Below are positions 45,274 through 55,675 of a stretch of DNA of 64,000 nucleotides, piece after piece (positions within the stretch are counted from its first letter, which is position 1; every line of letters starts with the position of its first letter). Both the position numbers and the translations under genes were made by a program. This DNA comes from Chloranthus sessilifolius (Eukaryota > Streptophyta > Magnoliopsida > Chloranthales > Chloranthaceae): the NCBI GenBank assembly GCA_021018995.1, contig CM037588.1:150307725-150371724 (forward strand). The letters run 5' to 3'. The notes under the pieces were generated by a model that did no database searches, was not told the origin of the DNA, and saw nothing but the letters and a program-made list of their open reading frames with translations.

Positions 45274-47276
45274 GATGCCCCTCTTTGGTATCCGATCACT
45301 AATGATCAAATGCCAAAGATAAGAGACATCCAAAGAGGCCCAAGGTATTACTGATGGGTCCGCTATATTCAGAACGAACTTCAAACATCAGATGAGTATC
45401 ATTGTGAGAAAATGAAAGCCCTGTATGTCGGAAAAAATGGTCATTTCTCAAGGTAATAAGTTTTCAAGTGCTTAGCGACATTACTGGGCATAACCGAGGT
45501 GAAAAATGAGTTATAAAATCCCAATAGCTGGGAAAAATGGTCGCTTCTCAAGATATTTTGAATGATTTTTGATGTTCAAGATTCATTTTAAATATAATAG
45601 CTTCATAAGTAAGGAGGGTGATCGACCCACATTCAAAGATAGGTGCAACGCAAGTATGCAAGGTTCCACAGTTTGTGTCCAATCAGGTGAGGCATTGACC
45701 ACCTCATCTAACTAGTTACGAGTGTCCCTGCTCGAAGCAAGGTTCAAGGTCTTTGAGTGAACCCATTGATCCTGAAATTTATTTAGAACGACTAGCCGAA
45801 CGAAGCAAATAAATGTCGCAATATTTTTTGGGAGGGTGTGGTATTTTTCCAACTTGCCCCGGGATCATCGTGACCCAGAGTATCCAACCTTAAGTGACAC
45901 AAAATAGATTCGGCCCAAAATTGGGTGTCCCCTGAGGGGGCATCCAATCCCGGCCTCTGCCAATAATGATCTTACAAATCAATTAACTATGCATAAATAT
46001 GCACCCATTAGGGGCGATAAGCAATAAAGGCGATGGAAATCTCAACCTAGATCTCTTCCGGGTATAATTTATGAGAACAAATGACCATCCTACAAATATC
46101 CAGACGCAAGGCGTACACTTTACAGGGATACCGTACCAATGCAGATTTTAAGCCTACGAAAATAAAGGGAAATGAACCCTTCTGCATGCATGTTTATACA
46201 TAGTTTGGTTGACATGTAGTTTCATTTTTAACAGGTGGTTTCAACCAACAATTGATCTTTTCATAACGGAGTTTCCCGAACCTCAAAATCCGTAGGGCGC
46301 ACGCCCAGATTGCGCAGACCGAGAGTCCACACCTCCGAAATAGCTTTTGATGAATCTCGAGTTAAACACTCACTTTCATATGCATCCGCCAATTGAGTGC
46401 TCGTCGTAAAGTTTTAACAGTGGAGTCAACTCGATTGAAACATTGACTGTTTGACCAAGATTAACACCGTTGCTCCTTCTTTGAAGTAGGATCCAAAAAT
46501 CCAAGGTGAACCTTTAGACTTAGGACATTAATATGGCACAGCTGCATTATAGATAAAATATTGACATTTTACTGCATTGGTACACGCGTGTGTGTTCAAT
46601 CACATGAGGCATAGACCGCCTCATTTAATTGGTCACGGGTGTCCCTGCTTGAAGCAGGGTTCGAGGTCTTTGGGCGAACCTATTGATCCTGAAGTTTATT
46701 TAGCACGACTACCAGAGCAGAGCGAATAGATGTCACAATACTTTTTGGGGGGGTGTGTTGTCTTCTAAAAACAAATATCTTTGTTATTTTATGTGGGGAA
46801 TTTTTGACATTCTTTGTTTTTATCATTTTATGTGATTTTTAGATTTTTGAGTTATCATTTTATGTGATTTTTTAATGATTTTTTTATTATTTTTAAGTTA
46901 TCATTTCATCTGATTTTATTACTTTATTACTTCTATTATTTTATGCAAATTGTTTTTGGGATTTTCTTTATCTTTTTTATTGATTTTTAGATTTTCAAGT
47001 TTTTATTTGATGTGATTTTTGGTCTTTTAAAGCTATCATTTTATGAGATTTTTCTAATTTTTTAGAACTATTATTTTATGTGAATTATTCTATCATTTTA
47101 TGTGAGTTATTATATTATTTTTGGCTTTTTCTGTGGAGATTTTTTCATCAATTTTTAGACTTTTTCACGTTTTTCTATATAGGATCGGGACGCTTATTGC
47201 TCTCGATCTATTTTATTCTTAGCACGGCTTCCTAGGTAAGTCCAATGAGGATCGACACACCGTTTGGGAGGCGAGT
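45274..47276. other. Retrotransposon non-coding debris with a 190-bp direct repeat
   Basis: The block from tgaggcat(t/a)gacc to ttttttgggagggtgtg occurs at about 45685-45845 and again at 46606-46757, each time ending in a purine-rich tttttggg(a/g)gggtg that could be a polypurine tract before an LTR start. A T-rich stretch with repeated tatcattttatgtgattttt follows (46780-47140). No gene. Confidence 0.45.
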
Positions 47277-47299
47277 GCATCTGCTGGGGGAAACAAAAC
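47277..47299 (+). other. Possible Arg-tRNA-type primer site
   Basis: tgcatctgctgggggaaac resembles the tggcgactctgctgggga primer site of Ogre/Tat elements with substitutions in the first half. It lies upstream of the plus-strand genes, so those may have belonged to such an element. Weak. Confidence 0.3.
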
Positions 47300-47368
47300 A
47301 ATGAGAGGGGGGGGACCGGGTTATGTATCTAATCCGCGCTAGGCCTAAAGACCCGACCTGCGAGTGGT

Positions 47369-47439
47369 TGGCACAACTATTAGTTGCGCCAAGCCAAAAA
47401 GAGGCTCAAAATGGCCTGGCACAACTAATAGTTGTGCCA
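47369..47439. repeat. Two perfect or near-perfect hairpins
   Basis: The first (47369-47391) has arms tggcacaact/agttgcgcca with a 3-base loop. The second (47417-47439) has arms tggcacaact/agttgtgcca, a perfect pair. They are relatives of the hairpins at 44.7 and 51.5 kb. Confidence 0.75.
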
Positions 47440-48599
47440 GGTATGCATGGGTTTCGAATTTAAACAACCCGAGTCTCTCTTCCCCCTCTTTAAACCGAAA
47501 CCGGATCTTCCCTATGGTTCCTTTAATTACATTGCCTCTACGCGTGCCCCATTGTCAGCATTTGCTCATGCCGTTTGATCGTCCAAATCACGCTAGATCA
47601 AAGACCTCATCTTCTTCACAAGGTAACCATGTAAAACTTATTTTTCTTGATTTTTCTTGCTTTTTCTTACAAATATGATCATGATCTGCATTCTTTGATG
47701 AGTAATGGTTTATTTTTATGGTATGTATGGTTATTGATGATGTGTGGATGATTTCTTATGAACAATGCCCTATTTTTATTATTTTATGGATTTATTGGTG
47801 CCTAATATACATATTTTTTGTTGTATATATAGAAGGGATTTCATTTTTGTTGTTTTTTGTTTGTTTTTTTTTTTTTTTTTATGTTGCATATAAAGCAATG
47901 GATTTTTTATTTTTATTTTTTGAACACTAATTTAGGGAAAAAGGGATTTTCGGTTTCTTTTTTTTTTTTTTTAATTTTAATTAAGGAAATTGATTTTTGG
48001 CTTCTCTTAAAATTAAGAAAACAAGGGATTTTATATTTTTGTTGTTTTGAAAACTAACTAAGGCATTGACTTACTGTTATTTATTATTTTTGTGTTGTTT
48101 TTTTTTTTTTGATTTTATGGGCTTAAACTACGATTTTTTAGTAGTTTTTGTTTTTATAAAAGAAAGGCTCTTCTATTTTTGGTTTTTGATTTTAGGAGCA
48201 TAAGGAAGCAATTCTTTTTTTTATTTTCCTAAACATAAAAGGACCTAAAAAGAGGAGACTTCCCCTTTTTTTTTTTTTTTTTTTGCTCTTCTAATCATAA
48301 AAGAAAGACTTTTTCTTTGGTTTTTGATTTTTAAAAACGTAAAGAAATGATGATATTTTTTTTGTTTTAGCTTGCTTTATTTTTAAACATAGAAATAGGG
48401 AAGTTTGTTTTATTTTTCATTTACTTTGGAAATAAAAGGGAAGTGATTTTTTTTGTATTTTCAATCTAAAAGAGATTTTTTTTTTTATGTATCTTCATTT
48501 TCTTACAATGAACAGAAAGAGGGTGAGCATATTTACCTTCCCTTGGCGTATACCATAAAAAATAGTTCTTTATCACTGATCTGCTCTGATGTAATTGTT
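47440..48599. other. T-rich stretch without gene
   Basis: Long T runs with ttggtttttgattttnn-type repeats (47850-48480). Small Phe-rich frames here are artefacts of composition. Confidence 0.5.
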
Positions 48600-51076
48600 T
48601 CCTATTGCCCCAGAATATCCGGTGACGAAGAATATGTGCCTGAGGAGGGGCCCGAGGTAGTCTATGGTCCGCGAGGGGAGCCATTTTTTGTGGTGGATCG
48701 TAAGGCAGGTCCCTGGCTCGAGATGTAGGGTGAGGTCGCTTGAGTTGGCCTCCTCCACCAATAGTACATTCACATCTCAAATTTCGGCATAGTGGGCAAG
48801 GTAAAAGATAGGTTCAGTTCTTCTTTTCTTTGTGCAACTTTTCTTTATTTCCAAGATCTGATGCATTTCCTTTTTTGGATGCAGGACCTGCCCCCTATTG
48901 TATTTCGTGGGGGTGGTTGGATTTCAATAATTTCTACCTCTATGTCCCCCCGGTGGTGAAGTTCTTGCTGGCGCAGGTGGGCTTTGGGGAGTTTCTGTCT
49001 TGCTCCCCTATGAGGGCCGATGTTGGGTATTTGAAGGCACTGATAGAGCTAGTTCGTCCCGAGACCATGACCTTCCACATGCCTTATGCCGAGATGGCGC
49101 TGACGCCCATAGATTAGGCGATGATTACTGGCCTTAGGGTAGGGGGGCATACCGATAGCCAGTCTCTCGGTGCCGAGCAAAGAGGACATCATCCGATTGA
49201 TAGGGGCGTATCCCCCTCGTGGGCAGATGCATGACATTGAGGTCAAGATGGGCTGGCTATGTAGCCTCTTTGTGGCTAATGAGTTGGTGGATCTGGGCCA
49301 TTCAAATAGGGTGCTTTACATTACGCCTAAGTGGGTGATCATCCTGGCCCACATCACTCTCCTGCTCCAGCTGGGAAAGACCCTCTTTACTAATGCAAGG
49401 GGCGGTCGAGTCAGCTTAGCGTTGCTGAGCATTATGGATAATTGGAGTGACATCCATAAGTACAACTGAGACGGGGCCAGATACGCGTGGTTGATGTATG
49501 GCGTAGCTCGGGTTACCACCGGGGATTCCAAATCTATTATCGGCTTTTGGGTGGCATTGGAGGTAAGCCCTAACTCTTTTGCTTTCGTCAGTTTTATTTG
49601 AATAGTCTTTTATGCTACTGACTTATTCTTTTGTGCACTGCTTTTCTTAGGTATGGGGGTACCACCACTTTGATCTTGGGCGCCCGCTTCTCCACTTGGA
49701 TGCATTCACCTACCCACTTCTCAGCAACTGAAATCAAGCTCGGTGCCACGACGTGGGCATGAAGCACCTAGAGATGGGCTTGAGGTCCCAACTCGACTTG
49801 ATGGCCCATGAGCAGGTAAAGGCCTTTTCAACTCATTTATTCAAGTTTGGAAATTCTCCCTGATTTATTATACTGTATGTCTAATTGATTGGCCACCTCT
49901 TGAGTTAGACAGATCCTCCACGACCCATTCCTCATGTCCATTTTCTGGGACCGGGCAGCCGTAGGCCCATCACGACTATTCAACAACAGCCGCGTTGTTT
50001 TCTTTTATGGGGCGTGGGCTAGGGCTTACTACCTAGGGGAGCGGGTGGTGCACCAGTACCAGGGCTATCATGCCATACCCATGGACCCTCCCGTAGAGGT
50101 TTTGGATCCTGTTGGTAGCATTGAGGATTTCACTGCGACCTTCCTTCATAATGGGTTCCCTACCAATGCCCTTCTCGTGCCCGGAGATTATCATATATGG
50201 TACGAGTGTCTGCCGTATTGGTTCATCTTGTTGCACTTCATCCCTAGTGCCAACTTCCTTGCATTCGACGGCCCGCGGGGTCAGGTAATTCTCCTTTTCT
50301 TTTTTAGATTAGTCCCCCTTTTGTTTTAATTCAGCCTTTGTTCCTTCTGAGAGGATTTCTAGTTTGTTCACAGTTTGCTCAAGGGGATGACTCGGATAAT
50401 GGAGGTGGAGCGGTGGAGGGTACCACTGATACTTCAGGGGTAGGTCCTTTAGGTGCTGGCCCTTCTGACCCAAGTCCCTCGGGTGAGAGTTCTTCGGGAG
50501 CTGGTCTGTCGGGTATCTCTCATGCTGGTGCCCTTGGTGGTGATCCGACTGTAGTTTATGGGACCTTCTGATGCCTTGATGATAGCTTCTCTCGGACCTG
50601 TGTGCCTATATGGACAAGCAGACGCGTATCTCGGCTGAAGTGGCCCGGGCCCCTCCTCCTGAGGTGATTCCAGGGGTAAGCCTTCTTATGATCATTCTTC
50701 CTTTGTCTTGGCTTCTTTTGTAAATGCATGTGTCTTGTAATTGCCCCGGTAACTAACATCCTATCCCTCTGAATGTAGAAATTTGACTCGGCTATGGAGT
50801 ATGTGGCGTATTATCGTAACATCTCAGAGCTTTGGGATGTGGAGGTGGTGAATATCCTACTGCTCAACTTTTCTTAATGGTTCTACTATCCTTGGTTCTT
50901 CAATTGATCCTGATCTCTGATTTTGACTATGACTTGCAGTGTGCTTGCTACGTGCAAGGAGTCGCGATCTTTGCTTAGCAGGATTTCCTAGGCATGGTCA
51001 TGGGTGGGAGATATGCGGACTTACCAGGGATCCTCACGTCGGCGGAAGAAGTCAAAGGGTGCCAACAAAGATTAGG
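48600..51076 (+). pseudogene. Plant-mobile-domain (PMD) gene, multi-exon, decayed
   Basis: Recognisable exons are about 48608-48727, 48882-49563, 49652-49815, 49916-50284, 50370-50680, 50780-50848 and 50940-51076, many with GT/AG borders. The diagnostic PMD block is GYLKALIELVRPETMTFHMP followed by YAEMALTPID and ITGLRVGG (48980-49150); then RYAWLMYGVARVTTGDS and an exon WGYHHFDLGRPLLHLDA. A Gly/Ser-rich tail and a basic SSRRKKSKGANKD end (stop at 51074) follow. In-frame stops at 49116 and 49467 and a frameshift near 49165 indicate decay. PMD proteins occur both as silencing factors of the MAIN/MAIL1 type and inside TEs; the surroundings favour a TE-carried copy. Confidence 0.6.
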
Positions 51077-51498
51077 CCCTAGTTTCTACATTTTGCACAA
51101 TTCAAATATTTTGGCCCTTTTTTGGGATAATTTTGGGATGTTTTAAACAGATTGTGATGGATGATTGTGGCATTTTTGATGATTTTTCTGCTTAGAAATA
51201 TTTAGTGATATTCCTTTGATTGCATGTTATCCCTTTTCTTGTATATATCCGACTGTCTGCAGGATGATCCTGGTGATTGCTCATGAAAGTAGCCCTTGAG
51301 GTCGCCTGCCTGGGTGCTGGTTTCTCCTGCACAAAAGGGTCAAACTTTTTTAGTGTTGGGTGCCCTTTTAATCATTTCATGTTTGAATGCCTTCGTAGCA
51401 TAACTCAGGTGAATCAATTTAAAGGACCAAGGGGACCATCAAAGGCCCACAAAATCCCCAAATCAGCTCAAAAAGGCATAAGGGGGGCAGTTTTGTGC
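51077..51498. other. Spacer, no gene
   Basis: No credible coding sequence; a short Cys-rich frame near 51280 has no family resemblance. Confidence 0.4.
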
Positions 51499-51621
51499 TG
51501 GCGCAACTATTAGTTGCGCTAGGCATAAATTGAGGACAATTTGTATTTGCGCAACTAATAGTTGGTTGTGCCAGGCTTAAATTGGGGACAATTTGTATTG
51601 GCACAACTAATAGTTGCGCCA
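51499..51621 (+). repeat. Three 50-bp tandem units, each with a hairpin
   Basis: Units start at 51499, 51549 and 51599. Each has arms (t)ggcgcaact/agttgcgcca around a 3-base loop (the middle one with a 4-base insertion), followed by taaattg(a/g)ggacaatttgtatt. The strict period and the shared spacer show tandem duplication. Confidence 0.8.
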
Positions 51622-51989
51622 GCTTTAGCCTGGGGAGCTGTGGGGCCTTATATGCCCGAGACATCCCAAATTCTCTCTTTTCTTTTTGACTTGGCCTTTT
51701 TGACTAATTTTTTCTCTCCTTGCTTTCCCAAGGGCGGGTTCATCAACATACATTGAATTTTATATTCTTGAAAGATCTTTGTACGTCTATGGACCCGCTT
51801 TTCAATCCTCCCTTACATGGAGGGCTTGGGACCAATTTACTCAATTTTTTTGGGCTTGGGGCCCAATTTTCTTAAAAGTTGGCATTGGAGCTTGAATGAG
51901 AGTGAGCTCGTCAAACTTGAGCGGCTTGGGATATCACATCTTCCCCTCTTCCTTGAGGTTCCTCTACAGTGAGACCTACTTCACGCGGT

Positions 51990-53269
51990 AGCCCCTGTTT
52001 TGAATACAAGTGCTCATGTGTTCCGTTTTGGGAAGCAGGAGCTAACTCCAATCCTTGAGGAGCTATCCAACTTATCCGGTTTGAAGCTTCACAGAGGCCT
52101 CGCACGAGTCATGTCGAAGTCAGGCTACTCCAAATTTGTTCACCTTACCCTCGGTTTGAAGAAATTCGAGTACGAAAAAATTTTCATTGGGGGGCCCATG
52201 AGGTGTTCAATAAAATTCCTCAAAAAACTTTTCAGGGATGAAAGTCTTCGAAAATTGCTAGTTAGGAATATCTTCAATGTGAAAGCCTTTGCTCTCAGTC
52301 TCATTTCAGAGGTCATTTTCTTTACTGGGGGAGAGAGCTTCTCTCTAGCTCTTTGTGATGTTTTGACCGAGTTAGTAGAGGGCCGATTAGTGATGCACCT
52401 GGTCCTTGTTGAATTATATCGGTGCCTTGATTCGTTTGCTCTGGGTAAGGTGGAGAGCCTCAGGGGATGTCCATTACTGCGAGCATCTTGTTGTCTTGGG
52501 ACCCATGCCACGCTTTTACATTGCCTGAGGTGAGGCCGCTCGATGCTTTTCGGGTAGGTGTCACTTGCTTTCATAGGGCAACTCGTCAGCTCTGAAGCTT
52601 TGGTTGATCGATGCCGAGCTGACATGGAGGCTTCCTTGGTTGGACCGAACCTTTCCCATAGTTCGTTCGAGAGACCATGAGGGCATCACCCTCCTAGGAT
52701 TGACTGGCAGCACCTTTTATTTCCCATTTCGGGTGTTGCATTAGTTCGGCTGTTCTCAGCAGGTGCCTTGTGAGACAAATCCCCCTCTATGTGACTTGAT
52801 CTTTTCTAGGGGGTCCTCTGGAGACATAGATTGGATTGCTGCTCTTTGGGAGATGCATCAATCGACGCTGATGTGTGATATGGAGTAGGGATATTCGGTT
52901 CAGTCTCCCCCTGAGTACGAGGCTTGGCTATTAGCTGAGTAGCCTGTTGCTGATCGTCTGGATCAGACAGAGAGGATTGACATGGGAGGCCCCTGGCCGA
53001 AGGAAGAGACGACGCTCCGAGCCCGTATTGAGTTGTTGACTGATGAGAAGAGGGTCCTGCACAAACTTTTGGCACAAGAGAAAGTTAGAGCAGGAGCAGA
53101 GAGTGAGGTCCTTCATCTGAAAGGATCTTTGAGTGTTGCCCTTGGAGCCACAGATGCTTCTCAAAAGAGGTACAAGAGTTTGCATGGTCATTGGTTGACC
53201 GAGCGAAATGTCCGGGAGGATGATTTTCGCGCTGAGATTAGTGTCTTGAAGCGCGAACTGAGCCGTTGA
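51990..53269 (+). pseudogene. DUF7745-like protein with C-terminal coiled coil
   Basis: The long frame 52000-52533 begins FRFGKQELTPILEELSNLSG and continues to KAFALSLISEVIFFTGGESF and YRCLDSFALG, which match the pattern of DUF7745-type proteins found in plant Ty3/gypsy-associated open frames. The family continues in other frames: LTWRLPWLDRTFPIV (about 52620) and GITLLGLTGSTFYFP (about 52685). A charged coiled-coil end, ARIELLTDEKRVLHKLLAQE to ISVLKRELSR, occupies 52982-53269 with stop TGA. Several stops and frameshifts between 52533 and 52980 break it. Function unknown. Confidence 0.55.
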
Positions 53270-54015
53270 TTCCTTCTTGCACATATCAGATACACAGAAA
53301 ATGGGCGTAAGAAACTCCTTTACAGATACACACTTTTTTATATATATATTTTCTTTATGTTTTTGTTTTTTTTCTGCTTTTTATAAAAGGAAATAAAGAA
53401 AGAAAGCTAGGCATCACACAGACTATTTTTTGGGATGTGATGTAAGCGGTGTATTTGTAAATGGAAAAGGAGAATCTATCATATTTACAAAGGCTTTTAT
53501 TTTTTTTTCTTTTTGATTAATGAGTCCCTTTTACAAAAAAGGGCTTTTCACCTTGCTCTTTATTCTCTTTTTATTTGGTTTGATGCCTCAATCACCGGTG
53601 AGGTCTCGGGTCCCCTTTTGAGCATGGTCGAACCACCTTTAAATGGTTGGATCTCGGTGAACTTCAGTGGTTTTACCAAGACTGGAACGTCAAACCCTTT
53701 GGATTGAGTCAAACCTTTCTCCTTTCCTTGAGTCATATGTTTGACAAAGTAGTTTTATTAAGACAATCCTGGTCAGGGCTCGATTTGAACTAACATGAGT
53801 GGCCTAGCCAGAAAAAAGGGGATTAGGGAGAGTAACCAAGAGGGTTCCTCCAACATCAATGTTATCAATCAATTCAAACCTTTTTTTTTTTAATTTTTTC
53901 TTTTAAAAATATTTTACTCACAACGCCCAAGGTGGGTTCGTTGTACCCATTTTTATCCTCTTTTTACCCGTGGTGCCCTTTCGAGTTTTCACCACATTCA
54001 TGGGTTTAGCTCTCT
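53270..54015. other. Spacer, no gene
   Basis: AT-rich; its end (cgagttttcaccacattcatgg) abuts the LTR start at 54016. Nothing else recognised. Confidence 0.4.
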
Positions 54016-54342
54016 GTAGACACCCAAAATTGGCCCAATGCCCGATCGAGACACATTTCTAGAGAGGCGTACCTCCGAGCTTTTGATGGCATGTACAGAA
54101 CCCTTTCAAACCATTAGAAACCTTTCCAAACCCTTAGGAATTTCCTTAGATCTCTTAGGAACCTTCTCGAACCCTTAGAAACCAATCCCAACCCTTAGAA
54201 CCCATTACGGACTTGAACGTAGTCTTCCCGAGCCACGGATGAAGGATGGTGCACCGAGACTAGCTATGACCTTCTAGAGGTCCTCAGCTTTCCAACGGGC
54301 TAAGAATCACCCCAATCGGAGCTGTGTGTAAAGAGTATGGGT
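54016..54342 (+). repeat. Ogre/Tat-like LTR fragment (E9)
   Basis: It starts tgtagacacccaaaattgg and matches the inverse of 44930-45273 (E8) for about 330 bases (gcttttgatggcatgta, aagaatcaccccaatcggagc), then diverges. The rest of the LTR is not found before the chromovirus, so it is a fragment. Confidence 0.65.
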
Positions 54343-55675
54343 AAAAAAATCATCCGACACTAATACGTATCGCCCGATACGTATCGGTTTTGAACCTGGG
54401 CGGTACGATACATTGCCTATGTATTGTACCCCCTAAAACATAGGGTGATTATCGTCCGATATGGGCAATGTATCGCCCGTATCGGACGATACGACGATAA
54501 TTTGAAATTATCGAACGATAATTTCAAATTATCGCCCGATAAATTTTTTTTTTTTTTTAATTTGCAAAAATGAAATTATCGGACGATTCAAGCAAATTAT
54601 CGCTCGTATCATCCGATACGTCCGATAATTTGAAATTATCGTCCGATAATTTCAAATTATCGGCCAGGCCCCACCTCCTTTCTTTTTTTCTTTGGTTGTT
54701 TGTCCTTTTCTATTTTTATTTTTATTTTTTATAATCGTTACAATAGCCGTAAAAGATGCAACGGATATAATTTTATATCCGTTGTATAGTTTTTTTAAAT
54801 TATTTTATTAATTAAAATGTTGCAAAAGCAACCGATGTAATTTTATATCCGTTGCATTTGCTTTTTGCAATGGATATTAGTGGCAAGCTGGCAACGGATA
54901 AAACCCACCCGCTATAAAACCCACCCGAGAGGGATTCTTCATTTGCAAACCATCCTCTTCTTCTTCAGTTGCAAACCACCCGAGAATATCTTCTTGTTCT
55001 TCACTTGTAAATCACCCGAGGATCTCTTCTTCTTCTTTACTTGCAAACCACCTGAGAATCCCTTCTTCTACGCCACTATACTTCTTCTTTCTCCACTTGT
55101 AATTCACTATACTTCTTATTTCTTAGCCATCGGAGACCGAAATCGTAGACACCGGATTATCACACTTATATTTTCGTCAGATATTTAAGAGAAGGTATGA
55201 TTTTCCATCATCTAACTTGTATTTTAAATTATTTTTTCATTAGATCTATTATATTTATTATTATTTTTTTTTAAATTAATTTTTATTTAGTACTAATTTT
55301 ATCATTAGATCTACCATACTGCCTAGATGATGCTCATACTCATACTGCCTGGATGATGCTTATTCATCCTACGAAGTACTTTCAAGCTCAGCCATATAAA
55401 ATTGAGTGGACTTTAGTGGAGGGCATGGGTCAAAAAATCTCTTTTTTTTAGAACTAAACTTTTTTTTTACTAATTTGATTTTAAACTAAATTTTTTTATT
55501 TTGTATTACTAATTTTGTGCTACTAATTTTTTGACCCATGCATGTGACACATATCACGTGTGATGTGTCGCGACACATGTGACACGTATCACACATGATG
55601 TGTTGCGACACATGTGACACAGTGACACAGGTATCGCGGCACATGTAATTGATGTGTCACACATGTGACACATAA
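54343..55675. repeat. Palindrome-rich and tandem-repeat region
   Basis: There are three sub-arrays. Positions 54370-54665 repeat cgtatcggacgata and cgataatttgaaattatcg palindromes. Positions 54920-55065 are about four 36-base units of the cttcacttgcaaaccacccgag type. Positions 55545-55670 repeat tgtgacaca and tgtcgcgaca words. The first array resembles sequence seen near hAT-type transposon ends, but no transposase is present. A 107-codon frame at 54865 derives from the 36-base units and is probably not a gene. Confidence 0.5.

Noticed and set aside
47718..48057. Phe-rich frames suggesting membrane proteins
   Set aside because: Products of poly-T tracts.
48466..48780. 104-codon minus-strand frame
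   Set aside because: Antisense to the first PMD exon.
52140..52625. 161-codon minus-strand frame
   Set aside because: Antisense to the DUF7745-like gene; no family resemblance.
54865..55188. 107-codon frame with repeated FFFSCKPPEN
   Set aside because: Encoded by 36-base tandem units; no start context or family. Kept only as a repeat.
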